A stretch of 64,000 nucleotides of DNA from Xestospongia bergquistia (lineage: Eukaryota; Porifera; Demospongiae; Haplosclerida; Petrosiidae): contig OZ014417.1 of the NCBI GenBank assembly GCA_963965975.1, positions 1,240,001 through 1,304,000 on the forward strand, written 5' to 3'. The notes under the pieces were generated by a model, which worked only from the letters and a program-made list of their open reading frames with translations, had not been told where the DNA came from and did not search any database. Of the stretch, positions 48,201 through 64,000 are shown in pieces; position 1 is the stretch's first letter, and each line of letters begins with the position of its first letter. A program made the position numbers and the translations under genes.

Positions 48201-51200
48201 ATTCCAGTTAACTCCACTGTGAACTGTATTTATGGTGATGTGAGATTGGTGGGTGGCTCAACAGACTATGAAGGTAGAGTAGAAGTCTGTATCAATGGAG
48301 TGTGGGGCACAGTATGTGATGATAGTTGGGGAAGTAGCGATGCTACTGTTGTCTGCAAACAACTAGGATATGCTTACACTGGATGTAAGATTAAACCATT
48401 TGACATCTCATTTAAAACCATCTCGCGTCACAGATGGCCTAGCTCAAGCTAATTCTCGCTATGGTGCCAGTAGCGGAAAAATCTGGCTTGATGATGTAGC
48501 CTGTACTTCATCTAATAGTAAACTTTTACAATGTTCTAGTAGTCCTATTGGTTCTCACAGTTGCAGTCACTCTGATGAAGCTGGTGTCAAATGTGAAGGT
48601 AGAATACCTTTAAGACAATGATATTGTCATAGTGATGTTATCTGTTAGCTCCATGTGCTGATGGAGATCTTCGTCTTGCTGGTGGTAATGTTGAACATGA
48701 AGGGAGAGTAGAGATATGTCTTGGAAATGTTTGGGGCACAATTTGTCATAATTACTGGGACAATACAGATGCTCAGGTAGTTTGTAGTAAACTTGGATAT
48801 CTAAAAACAGGTATTTAAAATGCAATATTTGCTTAGCAAGCCATATTTCTTTTACTAAAGATGCAGTTGCATTCCGTTATGCCAAGTTTGGTTACGGAAG
48901 AGGTAGTATTTACCTTGATGATGTACAATGTAGTGGATCTGAGACAAGTTTACTAAGTTGCTCTTATGATTCCAACACTATTTACTGTAGTCATGGTCAT
49001 GATGCTGGAGTAAGATGTCAAGGTGCATATTAGTTACTTTGTATGATGTACTGTTCGTTTATATTCCAGTTAACTCCACTGTGAACTGTATTTATGGTGA
49101 TGTGAGATTGATGGGTGGCTCAACAGACTATGAAGGTAGAGTAGAAGTCTGTATCAATGGAGTGTGGGGCACAGTATGTGATGATAGTTGGGGAAGTAGC
49201 GATGCTACTGTTGTCTGCAAACAACTAGGATATGCTTACACTGGATGTAAGATTAAACCATTTGACATCTCATTTAAAACCATCTCGCGTCACAGATGGC
49301 CTAGCTCAAGTTAATTCTCGCTATGGTGCCAGTAGCGGAAAAATCTGGCTTGATGATGTAGCCTGTACTTCATCTAGTAGTAAACTTTTACAATGTTCTA
49401 GTAGTCCTATTGGTTCTCACAGTTGCAGTCACTCTGATGAAGCCGGTGTCAAATGTGAAGGTAGAATAACTTTAAGACAATGATATTGTCATAGGGATAT
49501 TATCTGTTAGCTCCATGTGCTAATGGAGATCTTCGTCTTGCTGGTGGTAATGTTGAACATGAAGGGAGAGTAGAGATATGTCTTGGAAATGTTTGGGGCA
49601 CAATTTGTCATAATTACTGGGACAATACAGATGCTCAGGTAGTTTGTAGTAAACTTGGATATCTAAAAACAGGTATTTTAAATGCAATATTTGCTTAGCA
49701 AGCCATATTTCTTTTACTACAGATGCAGTTGCATTCCGTTATGCCAAGTTTGGTTACGGAAGAGGTAGTATTTACCTTGATGATGTACAATGTAGTGGAT
49801 CTGAGACAAGTTTATTAGATTGCGCCTATGATTCACACACTGGTGACTGTAGTCATGGTCATGATGCTGGAGTAAGATGTCAAGGTGCATAATAGTTACT
49901 TTGTATGATGTACTTACTGTTCGTTTATACTCCAGTTAAGTCTACTGTGAACTGTATTTATGGTGATGTGAGATTGTCAATAGTCTAAACCTTGTAAACT
50001 CTTTAAATTAAAGACTTTAGAGTGTTAATGCAAACCAACTTAATAAACTGTTAATTGCAGAATAGTCTAAACCTTCTAAACTCTTTAAATTAAAATTTAC
50101 TGAAAATAAAGTTTTTTATTTTGCTTATGAATCTATTAAAATATGACAATTATCTGTTTGACAACATAATTTTAGTTTTTATGGGTGTCTATTTTTAAGT
50201 GGAAATCACTTCTGTTTGGCAAAAAATTCCCTGCATTTTATGTGTTGGCATGTTAACAGTTTTCTAATGTCATAGTAATATATACATAAGTAATGTCATG
50301 AGTAAATTTTTGATTTTTGATGCTTCAAACCTGTGCCTCTCATGTTCCTGTATAATTTTATCTCCCTTTCCATTCAGTCCTCTTCAACAGTACAAGTGAT
50401 GGTATGGTTAGAGTTAGTGTTGACCACACTCTCTCACTGACTTGTACTGCCAACTTTGAACATCTTCAATCTGTTAACTTCTCTGTTAATTCTTTTGGTT
50501 GGTATCACAATGGCCAAAGACTAACCACCACTCCTGGTCGATATGATCTTAACATGACAAATCTAACACGACAGGAATGCTATTATATTGGTTCTCAACA
50601 TGTGTGTGATCGTGATGTATTGTATGCTATACAAGTTGTATTGGATTTTAATAAATTCATGTTATCTGATGCTGGAGAGTATATTTGTATGATCAATGTC
50701 ACTGACTTCATATGTGATAGAACTGTTCTTAATACAACAACAGAGACTGTCAGTGTATTGTGTAAGTGTTCTATATTTAGTAACACATTAATTGTAATGG
50801 TTGTTTTATAATTAGGGTAATATACTTAAAATAAACCACCCTGCTTTATATTGTACTCTTTTTTTCTAGCCCCACCAATCATAGTTCAGCCATCAATCAA
50901 TCAAACAGTTTTACAAAACTCCAATGTTTCATTTACTTGTGTCTTCCATGCTAATCCAGCTCCTTCAGTTCAGTGGTATTTAATATCTTCTAATGGCAGT
51001 TTTCAACTTATTACATCTGGTGGACAGTATACTGTCTCAGATCTTCTTTCCAGTGGCAACTACAGTTATAATACAACATTGTTCATATCAAGTGTTACTT
51101 TCCAGAATACAGGAGATTATCAGTGTACTGGTAGTAATTCTGCAGGTGATCCTACTACCAGTTTATCTACTTTGACAGTGTTTGGTAAGACTTATTGAGA

Positions 51201-54200
51201 TAAAGACATACAATAGATTTCTTCTTCCTTTCAGTTCCTCCAACTGTTACTTTAACAGGACCACAAGTATCACCTAACAGAGGAGAATCACTTTCTCTCA
51301 TTTGTACAGCTACAGATAGTTTTCCAGGACTGTCAGTATCATGGCTTAAAAACAATAAATCATTAGTTTCAGGTAGACGAGTTCAAATCAGTACTGGTAT
51401 TCCTGTGCAAAACATCACCACACTCCTCTATACAACCACTAGTAATCTAACAATCCAGCAAGTTGGTCAAGAAGATGAGGGTATATATACTTGCCATACT
51501 CCACCTGTACCTCCTGTTAACACCATACTTCACTCAGTCTTTGATTCCTTTAATATCAAAGTAGTACAAAGTAAGTCAATGGTCTAGTTATCAGGCACAC
51601 AGTAGTGATCCCAATGTAGAAACAGCTACTGTCTTGTATACATTCTTTGTAAAGGACTGACATTAATCATTCCTATATTTACTCCATTTTGTAGAAATGT
51701 TTTCAACAGTTCAAAATATAACATAATAATTATTTTGATAATAAATAATGACTTTTTTTCTTTTTTTACGTAGTACCACCTACTTTACAACCAGTATCTA
51801 ACAGAGTCATTGGATTACTTAATGAATCTGTTACTATTTCATTTACTATCACTAATGATTTCTCAAAAGTAAAAATAGATAACATACAATGGCAATTCAA
51901 GCCATTGGGTAATAAGACATTTAATTCTGTTAACTCTGAGCTTCTTTCTGAAGATCATCTTTCTCTAACAATCTCCAATGTTCAGTTGAGTAATAGAGGA
52001 TTGTATAAAATGTTAGCACAAAATGAAGCAGGCATTAGTGAAGCAACGATTTTTCTGGATGTATATGGTAAATCATAGTACATTTATTTAATATTAACTG
52101 AGGTTCTATTACTTGTAATATGAATGGTGTTGTTTATTTGATACTACTGACTGCTATTAGCAAAATTGCTAAGTTTATGAATAATAATTTTCTGAGCCAA
52201 TTTAATCACAAGGAATCTTTGTTCAATAAAATTTAGAATAATACATACAAGAAATGTCTTTTAATAATGTTTGCTTTTTCTTCTAAATTATTAATAATAA
52301 TATAATCTTACAGGGGCATATTTTCTTTTCTTTATTTAGTACCACCTACTGTACAACCAGTATCTACCAGAGTCATTGGATTGCTTAATGAATCTGTTAC
52401 TATTTCATTTACTATCACTAATGATTTCCCAAAAGTGAAAGTATATAACATACAATGGAAATTCAAATCATTGGGTAATGAGACATTTAAGGCCATTAAC
52501 TCTACTTCATCTGATCACCTTTCTCTAACAATCTCTAATGTTCAATTAAAGGATAGAGGATTATACAAAATGTTAGCACAAAATGAGGCAGGCATTAGTG
52601 AAGCAACAATTGTTCTGGATGTATATGGTAAGTCTAAAACTGTAGGATTAATTTAATATATCCTTAATGATTTTAGTTACAGCTGCTTTATGGAACAATA
52701 CTGGAGGGACTGTAATAAAAATAAAAGGACAAAATGTTGTGTTCAACTGTACTGCTGATGGTCTTCCACTACCTACTATTGTATGGAGAAAAAATGGACA
52801 ACTTTTATTGAACACTAGTAGATTAAAAATTATATCATCAGAACAGACCAATGGTTTTCGTTCAAGAATTATCCCTGAAGCTTTACAATGTACAAGTATG
52901 CTAGAAATTACAGACTTAAAAGGAAATGATAATGGTAACTATTCTTGTCGAGCTGATAATGAAGCTAATTTAGGAGTTGTATTAACAACACCATTTACAT
53001 TACAAGTAATAGAACGTAAGTGATTAGCTGTTATTGAATATTTATTATTAAAGATTTCTTTTAGCTCCACCAACCAATTATTGTTTGAGTTCTCCATGTG
53101 GTAAAAATGGTAAATGTCATAGTTTGAATAATGGATATTTATGTGATTGTAATGATGGATACACTGGTATCAATTGTGAACAAGGTAAATTATGAATGAT
53201 TCAACATCAAGTTTATTTGTTTCAATACAGTTGTAGTGGTATCAATTCCACCACAAATTACACAACCTCCTAAAAATACTTCAGGGAATCTCTACTCCAC
53301 TACTAACCTTACATGTAAAGCTACTGGTTCTCCTATTCCTACTATTCTATGGTATAAAGATGATGTGTTAATTCCCAATGACAATAGTAATCCCTCTGTG
53401 TTATTATTCTCTGAATTGGATTTAAGTGATCGAGGATTTTACCACTGTGAAGCTAGAAGTATAATAGATGGAAAATATGTATTTACAGTGTCTTCAAGAG
53501 TACTTCTAAATATCACAGGTATGAAATATTTTATTTTATGATGTTCACTATTTATTTTAATCCAGATGTTGTTCAATATGAAACTAAAATAGAACTACCA
53601 GATGACTTTTATGAGAGAAGTAATTTGAGTATATCTGATAGGATCTCTGATCTTATTGACGAGGTAGTTGATGTATCACAAATGTTATAATTACTTTATT
53701 TATAATTTAGAGTAACAATTATCTTACTGGTAGTCAACTAAGCAATACCTCAAACACCTCATTTTTCTTCATTCAAATTTTTAATGCTAGTAATTTGAAG
53801 TCAGTATATCCATTTTTATGTTAGATATTATATCAGACAATATTTAGTTATACTGCACAAGTCCATACTATTCCTATTGTTATTACTTTGTTAACAAAGA
53901 GTGGAGCTTCTGAAGAGCTCAAGGACGGAGTACAACATCAAATGGCTATGCTAGGCAGACAACTTAGTGTCAATATTTCAGTAGCTGAAGTAGACAGATT
54001 TGGTAAAACATATCTTAATTAATGTTTGATTATTTGTTTTTTTAAGATGGCTGTTCTTCTGCCAAAACTATCATACCACAACATTCTGGCAAGCAAGATC
54101 TTGAGCTTACTCTCTATTGGCCTGAAACTAATATTGGAGGAGAAGCTGTAGTAAGCTGTCCTTGTGGAAATGGTAGTTCAGGAGGACAAATATTAGAAGC

Positions 54201-56827
54201 TAATCGATATTGTGGAGGAGACTTTACCAGAGGTGCTGAATGGTCTAAAGGAAATATAGCAGCTTGTAATTTCAGTGACTTAGCAAGAGAAATATGTCAG
54301 CTAAGAAATGTTTGTTTATTAGATGTAAATACAGGAAAGTAATCATTTTACATCTTTAGCTTCCTGTAACTGAGAGAGTAGTATGGTTGGAGAATCTTAC
54401 AAGTAACAGTCATGTTTTAGGATCAACTGAAGTAACAGCAAGTGTGAGTGTACTGGTGACAGCTACTGAAGGTGTATCTGGTAATATTACGGTAAGGAAT
54501 TCTTTTAATCAACGTGACAGTACCTGTTTTATTATATCACCTTTAAAGTTAACTACAACATTTTTAGAAGTTGTTGACAATATATTAGATGTCAATCAAG
54601 ATACATTACAAACCAGTCAAGAAACCTCTAAAACATCAGCTAAGTCAGTTTGTTATTTCAAGTAAATACTAGTACATATTTTGTAGGATATTGGAAGCTA
54701 TTGAATCAGTTGTGGAAAATATACCACTTACTAATACATCAAAACCTGTTGTAATTTCTCAAAAGTCATTTGCTGTATCTGTGCAACAAGCAGACATTGA
54801 AGATTTTCAACAATCTGGTCAAACATTCAGTGTAAATTTTGGAGACTTTTCTAATAATAATCAAAGCCTTAATTCGAATGATCTGACATTTGGAGGATCT
54901 AATCAGCAATCAACTGCAGCTATCAATCTACCCAGAAATTTACTAAATGGAATTCCAAACATCACTAATAATACTAGAATCACTCATTCAGTATTCATCA
55001 CTGACTCCTTATTCCTGAGGAGAGTGGACAACTTCCAAGAGGTTGGCAGCATTATTTTATCAGCTGCTGTAGTAGGGACAGATACTATCACAGGACTTAA
55101 TCCTCCTGTGGGTCTTAGTTTCATGATCAATCCAGTGAGTATAGGATTTTCTAAGTGTTTATTAGTTGCTTTTTTAACTTTAGAATATAAATGGTTCATC
55201 TCCTCAATGTTCATTTTGGAATCAATCTTTAGATGGTAAATGTGATTTATATAGAATAATTTTAATTGTTACAATAGATGGATATGGAGATTGGTCAAGT
55301 AAAGGGTGTCGTAATATTACCAACAATGAAACTGAAGTTCTCTGTGAATGTAATCATCTCACAAGCTTTGCTATATTATTGGTAACAATTGTTTGTTTAA
55401 TGATATAAATATTTCTTTGAAATTCAGGATGTGTCTGTGACAGTTGAACCAACAGAGAGAACAGGATTGACATTGTTTTTGGATGCTGTGACTTATATTG
55501 GTATCATTGTATCCCTATTTTGCCTAACTATAACTATTATTTCATATCTCTCTAACAAGTAAAATACTATAGTGTTAATAAGTTGTCATGTTTTGTTTTT
55601 ACAGGAAACTTCGTACTTCTGATCATGGACAACTTCTTCTTAATTTATGTTTTGCTTTAATTGGTCTTTACATTACATTTATTTTTGCTGTTCACAGTCG
55701 AGATGTTCCAGGTCTCTGTGCTGTTACAGGAGCAGTGTTACAGTATTTTTTCCTAGTGACATTCATGGTGATGGCTGCAGAGGCTATCAGTCTGTACATG
55801 AATTTAGTGATTGTTCTTGGTCGGAAAGTTAGTCATTTTGTTTTGAAGGCTACTATTGTATCTTGGAGTAAGTGCTGATGTCATTGCTATTATTTAATTC
55901 TTTTTTATTGTGTATTAGTAACTCCATTCTTTATTGTGTTGTTCTGCTTTGCTCCCAATTACAAAAACTACTTGAGTGATCATTTGTGAGTAAAATTAAA
56001 GTTTAATTTCAAGTGTTATTACATTTATCACTTGCAGTTGTCGTGCTTTTAATGTTCCATATTATGTTGGTATGGTGGTACCATTTTTGATCATCTATAT
56101 CTTTAATTGGGTAGTGTTTTTCATCATATTTGTTTCTCTTATCCAAAAAAGCTTCCAGTCCACTGAGTCCAGTTTAAAGAATGTTAAATCAAAAGATGAT
56201 AAAAGCAAAAAATCCTTTGTTCGCCAACAGCTTATTATAGTTACAACATTGTCAATTTTATTTGGTTTGGGATGGGGTATTGGATTGCTAGCCACTCAAG
56301 ATATCCATACCAATAAGACAGTACGAGACTTATTTGCTGCATTGTTTGTGATCATCACTGCTTTTCATGGTCTTTTAATTTTCATAATGCACTGTCTTCG
56401 TTCAAAAGAAGTAAGACACAGTTGGAAACGATGCTGTTTTGGCATCACAGGCAAAGATATCAGTGAGTTTTCATCTTTATTTACTCTAAAACACCAAAGA
56501 AAAGTTCAGACTAGTTCAAAATTCACAACTAAATCTCCTGCTAGTCCTGAAAAAACAAGTGGACCATTTGCTTATGATGATTCCACACTAAGGAGATCTT
56601 ATGGTGCTCCTGGTGATAGTGGAACACTTCGATTTCACACTGAGCAAGAAGAAAAGCAAGAAAACAAACAAGTTACTGCTACCATAACTCTGAAGAGCAT
56701 AGAGAGTATGACAGATCCGGAAGGTAGTGCATTTGCTGAGACATCATTTACTAAATCCTTTCCTGATGATGAAGAAGATGAAAAGGAAAAGTTACGCAGA
56801 GAAGAAGAGGAAGAATATAAATTATGA
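33894..56827 (+). CDS. Gene 3: complete SRCR-array adhesion GPCR (66 exons, ~4,149 aa)
   Basis: Signal peptide exon 33894-33948 ([18 protein letters not shown]); first SRCR in 34031-34195 and 40652-40816, split by a 6.5-kb intron; then 21 SRCR domains at 40888-49884, Ig1-Ig5 with one Ig exon duplicated (50378-53015), EGF 53065-53184, Ig 53231-53518. Membrane-proximal exons: 53566-53663, 53711-53803, 53837-54002, 54047-54324 (HormR-like), 54360-54491, 54549-54643, 54687-55134 (GAIN), 55184-55235, 55278-55381 (GPS, HL|T at 55355-55363), 55428-55558, 55605-55867, 55919-55985, 56038-56827. Exon lengths sum to 12,450 nt, an exact multiple of three, which supports the model. All extracellular exons are phase-1 symmetric. 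Probable surface receptor binding microbial or cell-surface ligands through SRCR domains (inference). The stop is ten codons earlier than in gene 1. Confidence 0.9.
34231..34433. mobile_element. MITE-1: hairpin element with ~73-bp inverted arms
   Basis: Left arm TTATACGAAAATTACTCCTT... to TTTCAGATACAAAT and right arm ATTTGTATCTGAAAC... to AATTTTCGTATAA are near-perfect reverse complements over about 73 bp, separated by about 55 bp that include a short AT run. It is flanked on both sides by AGC, a possible 3-bp target duplication. No coding capacity. Either a MITE or a hairpin-forming intronic repeat. Confidence 0.8.
35630..37706 (-). mobile_element. DNA transposon with Ulp1-type protease gene
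   Basis: The ends carry matching inverted sequence: left TTTTTGTCCTAACGAAAATT then TGTCCTAGGATAAAA; right, read inverted, AAATTTGTCCCCCCCGAAAA then TTTTTGTCCTAGGACAAAA. Four CCTAGG palindromes with flanking TTTTATCC/GGATAAAA lie within the first 150 bp (35650-35780) and one near the right end. The interior encodes, on the minus strand, a protease/zinc-finger gene. Upstream minus-strand frames (36768-37089) look degenerate, and no transposase motif was recognised, so the superfamily is unassigned. Confidence 0.6.
35939..36570 (-). CDS. Ulp1/C48-like cysteine protease domain with PHD-like finger (transposon gene, partial)
   Basis: Two minus-strand exons joined by a 53-bp intron (36367 down to 36315, donor GTATGA, acceptor ATGTAG) that restores the frame as [18 protein letters not shown]. 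All catalytic positions of the family are visible: His in CGHWIAIS, Asp in VNVYDSM, Gln and Cys in [14 protein letters not shown]. The second exon ends in a Cys/His-rich segment ([27 protein letters not shown]) resembling a PHD finger. C48 proteases cleave SUMO or ubiquitin-like conjugates, and such domains occur in several animal DNA transposons. No ATG start is assigned; the frame stays open upstream of 36570 for a short distance. Confidence 0.65.
37962..38020. repeat. Single-copy relative of the 21.84-kb double hairpin
   Basis: Contains in direct order the two blocks (GACATTCCCTGAGATAGAG and GAAGGAAATCTGACTCCAGA) whose inverted copies build the hairpins at 21840-21956. No inverted copy is present here. 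Confidence 0.7.
38088..39050 (-). pseudogene. 5'-truncated non-LTR retrotransposon (reverse transcriptase remnant)
   Basis: Minus strand reads [19 protein letters not shown]..., then [20 protein letters not shown] and [11 protein letters not shown], the RT palm motifs of LINE elements. The catalytic YADD box is YADN, so activity is lost. After an internal deletion the C-terminal signature [19 protein letters not shown] follows, then a 3' end with ATT/AAT trinucleotide repeats (38090-38106). Stops and frame changes are present. Jockey/CR1-like type is a guess. Confidence 0.75.
39204..39286. repeat. (AT)n microsatellite
   Basis: About 80 bp of AT dinucleotides with one interruption, beside the LINE fragment. 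The YIYI... open frame across it is an artefact. Confidence 0.95.
39443..39762. mobile_element. MITE-3 element, most complete copy
   Basis: Left end AAATAGAAAC..., GGTAAATGTAGG, TCAGTCCAATGCAAA and GCAATTGCATCATCCC; the right end read inverted gives AAATAGAAAC, AGTAAATGTAGGGATGG, TCAGTCCAATACAAATGAG and GCATCATCCC. Termini therefore match over roughly 100 bp with mismatches. No open frame. Other members: 10937-11200, 22000-22092, 51610-51715 (end only) and 60434-60684, all in introns. Confidence 0.65.
40317..40526. mobile_element. MITE-2 copy in gene 3 intron 1
   Basis: Left ATTGATTGGTTGATTTAACC and right TTAGTTAAATAAATAAATCA then ATTTTTAATG are eroded inverted termini of the 33165-33401 element; inner blocks ATACAGG and CCTGTAT also pair. 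It lies about 125 bp before the second half of SRCR 1. Confidence 0.55.
40888..49884 (+). repeat. 862-bp tandem SRCR array of gene 3
   Basis: Eleven C/D pairs and ten A/B pairs. Unit 1: C 40888-41049, D 41100-41261, A 41309-41485, B 41535-41699; the next C starts at 41750. The period is 862 bp with small slips (one unit 4 bp longer, with CTTACTG in the D-A intron near 43012; one 1 bp shorter near 45190). Hallmarks: [33 protein letters not shown]; eight Cys per domain. C exons read [11 protein letters not shown] or [11 protein letters not shown]. The acceptor before D is CTACAG in most units but CTAAAG in two (41099, 48859). Confidence 0.95.
49936..50095 (+). repeat. A-exon stub plus 34-bp direct repeat at the array end (gene 3)
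   Basis: An acceptor and 41 bp of an A exon ([14 protein letters not shown]) end abruptly at AGATTG; use of this acceptor would hit a TAA after SIV. Immediately after, a 34-bp sequence beginning AATAGTCTAAACC occurs twice (about 49978-50011 and 50061-50094). Most likely a recombination scar; normal splicing should go from D (49884) to 50378. Confidence 0.65.
50378..53518 (+). other. Ig/EGF exon block of gene 3 (7 Ig, 1 EGF)
   Basis: Exons 50378-50761, 50870-51184, 51235-51570, 51774-52067, 52340-52627, 52677-53015, 53065-53184 (EGF) and 53231-53518; all lengths are multiples of three with phase-1 borders. Compared with gene 1 there is one extra exon: the Cys-poor Ig-like unit ([16 protein letters not shown] ... 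[12 protein letters not shown]) is present twice. Introns of 272 and 203 bp around the duplicate show nothing further except a MITE-3 end near 51610-51715. Confidence 0.88.
53566..56827 (+). other. HormR/GAIN-GPS-7TM exon block of gene 3
   Basis: Same exon pattern as gene 1 but without the 4-bp insertion: the HormR-like exon ends [11 protein letters not shown] at a GTAAAT donor (54324). GPS: CSFWNQ and [13 protein letters not shown]. 7TM landmarks: [16 protein letters not shown] (TM1), [16 protein letters not shown] (TM2), [17 protein letters not shown] (TM3), [20 protein letters not shown] (TM5), [14 protein letters not shown] (TM6), [14 protein letters not shown] (TM7). The tail ends EEEEEYKL; the next codon is TGA where gene 1 has CGA. 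Confidence 0.9.
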
Positions 56828-57129
56828 AATCAATCAACAACTATTCAGGAATCATGAACTCTTGACATTTAAAGAAATGTCATTTGACAACTTTAATTTG
56901 ATGTATTTTGTTTAAGACTTTTAGTTTAATTCAGTTATTGTAACTAGTGTTATACTTTTATATTAGATATTATTAAATTAGATTCAATATAGTTTTGTCT
57001 TTATATTAGTTAGTTGTTTGTGATTTAAACAGAAACAACAATATGTTGTGTTTTAATTACTTTTGTTATGTTGATTGTATAAAAAAAGAGTGATCAATTA
57101 TATTTTGGCTTTTGTTTTGCTTTATTTTA
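56828..57129 (+). other. Gene 3 3' flank / probable 3' UTR
   Basis: AT-rich sequence matching the 3' flanks of genes 1 and 2, including the former last ten codons of the tail (NQSTTIQES frame). No terminator can be defined. Confidence 0.4.
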
Positions 57130-57505
57130 AAGTTAATGAAGAGGACATCCTCAAACTCTAAAACACTTAATTGGAAGTAACAGTTTTTAAGTCATGGGTA
57201 AAGGTATTATTTTATTTTCTTTAATAACTATTTTGTACGTAAGCACAAACTACAGTGATATAATATAATGGAGCAGATAATTTTGGTGGTTGTTCTTTGG
57301 GAAAAATTCAGTTGTGACAAAAGTGTAACTCTTCTACATCAAGAAAAGTCTCCAAACATTTCTGAAGATGTCTTGAGTGAATGTAAAAATTGAGATTTGG
57401 AGATGTAAAGTGATGCATTATCTAAGATGACCTTCATTAATAAGTCCTCTCCTGATGATGCAGATGAAAAGTAAGAACTGCAAAGAGAAAAGGAACAGAA
57501 TTAAT
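57130..57505 (+). pseudogene. Decayed tail copy downstream of gene 3
   Basis: Third version of the segment at 16086-16460 (shared GAAGAGGACATCCTCAA, SDALSKMTF and ADEK motifs), with several stops and indels. It shows that the remnant predates the divergence of gene 3 from genes 1 and 2. Confidence 0.55.
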
Positions 57506-58310
57506 TGAAAACTGTTCAACCATCAATGATCAGTCTCTTTAGTAGTTTTGTCTTGTTTTCATGTTATTAGTTGTAGTTTGTAGTTTGTAATCATATGATA
57601 TCTTTAGCTATCATACTAGTAGTATTGACAATATCAATTTATAATTCTAATTACAAATGTATTAATACAAATGATGAGCATTAAATAACTTGGAGTTGTT
57701 GCAATTCAATATTAATAGCCTTTTTTGTTATACCATATACTGCAAGTGTAAAAGGTTTGTATTTATTACTGTCTTTAAGGAAGAAATTATGAAATAATCA
57801 CTTTTGTATACCTTGTATTTGACCTTAATATGTGCAATAAATGCTTGCAAGAGATACCAAGAACAGCTGCACTATTATTAATCTACTAAAGGAAAGCTCT
57901 GCATTTTTCTTGCTTTGTCATACACCATAAAAATTTGGGGGGAGGCTCAAATGTAACCTGATATTTTTTACTATCATGCTGAAAAAAATACAATGAATTA
58001 AATATGTTAACTTGAATCATTGGTTGTTTGAAATTGCTGAATCATTCAAATTAGGGGGCTCAAGCCCACCTGCCCCCCCCCCTGTGTCTAAGCCAGAGAA
58101 TTATTGCTCCATGACACTCAATACAAAGATGTGGCTTAATGATAATGACGTCTGCATGTTACACCTACTTGCTATATCAGCAGTTTTATTAATTTCTTAT
58201 TATTAATAACTATTAATAACTATTCAATGTGTTTATTAATAATAATAACTTAGCACTTCACATTATAGTATCTTATAGTACCTTTCATTCAAGCAGACTG
58301 ACAAAAAAGG
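57506..58310. other. Spacer between gene 3 and gene 4
   Basis: The first roughly 390 bp match the start of the duplicated spacers after genes 1 and 2, then similarity ends. A run of about ten C lies near 58073-58082. The last roughly 100 bp before 58311 should contain the gene 4 promoter and 5' UTR; no clear motif. Confidence 0.5.

Positions 58311-64000
<5,690 letters not shown>

Noticed and set aside
47748..48825. Minus-strand frames of 71 codons near 47.75 and 48.61 kb
   Set aside because: Antisense to C exons of the array, appearing only in units where a stop was lost; no independent signal.

Overview
This window is animal nuclear DNA, very probably from a demosponge. The case for that: AT-rich sequence, many GT-AG introns of only 35-60 bp, SRCR/Ig/EGF/GPS/7TM receptor architectures, MITE-like hairpins, a LINE fragment and long microsatellites. 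An Amphimedon-like genome is my inference; I could not search. There are no bacterial operons, CRISPR arrays, rRNA or tRNA genes that I can see. All coordinates come from reading splice sites and frames by eye.

Three tandem paralogues lie on the + strand. They share one plan: signal peptide, long SRCR array, Ig domains plus one EGF, HormR/GAIN-like region, GPS, 7TM and an acidic tail, i.e. adhesion GPCRs. Gene 1 (1-15826; start lies outside the window) has at least 22 SRCR domains. Gene 2 (20043-28702) has 8 SRCR domains fused directly to the GAIN region by a deletion that removed all Ig/EGF exons, and it carries two later stop codons. Gene 3 (33894-56827) is the complete reference copy: 66 predicted exons that close exactly in frame at about 4,149 aa, with 22 SRCR domains and 7 Ig domains. 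Gene 4 (58311 to the window end, open) is a different secreted or membrane protein with EGF domains and strongly diverged SRCR-like domains.

The SRCR arrays are direct repeats of 852 bp (gene 1), 857 bp (gene 2) and 862 bp (gene 3). Each unit holds four exons (called C, D, A, B here) that form two SRCR domains, each domain split by an intron, and every intron is phase 1. Any number of units can therefore be gained, lost or skipped without a frameshift. Introns are as conserved as exons within an array and differ between arrays, which points to recent unequal crossing-over or gene conversion inside each array.

The DNA between genes is also duplicated: about 13.24-19.26 kb matches about 26.12-32.11 kb, and the promoter, first exons and parts of intron 1 of gene 2 match gene 3. 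Intron 1 (2.6 kb in gene 2, 6.5 kb in gene 3) interrupts the first SRCR domain and has collected mobile DNA: at least three hairpin/MITE families, a DNA transposon with a Ulp1-type protease plus PHD-like finger, and a 5'-truncated LINE. Each receptor gene is followed by a decayed second copy of the receptor's cytoplasmic tail.
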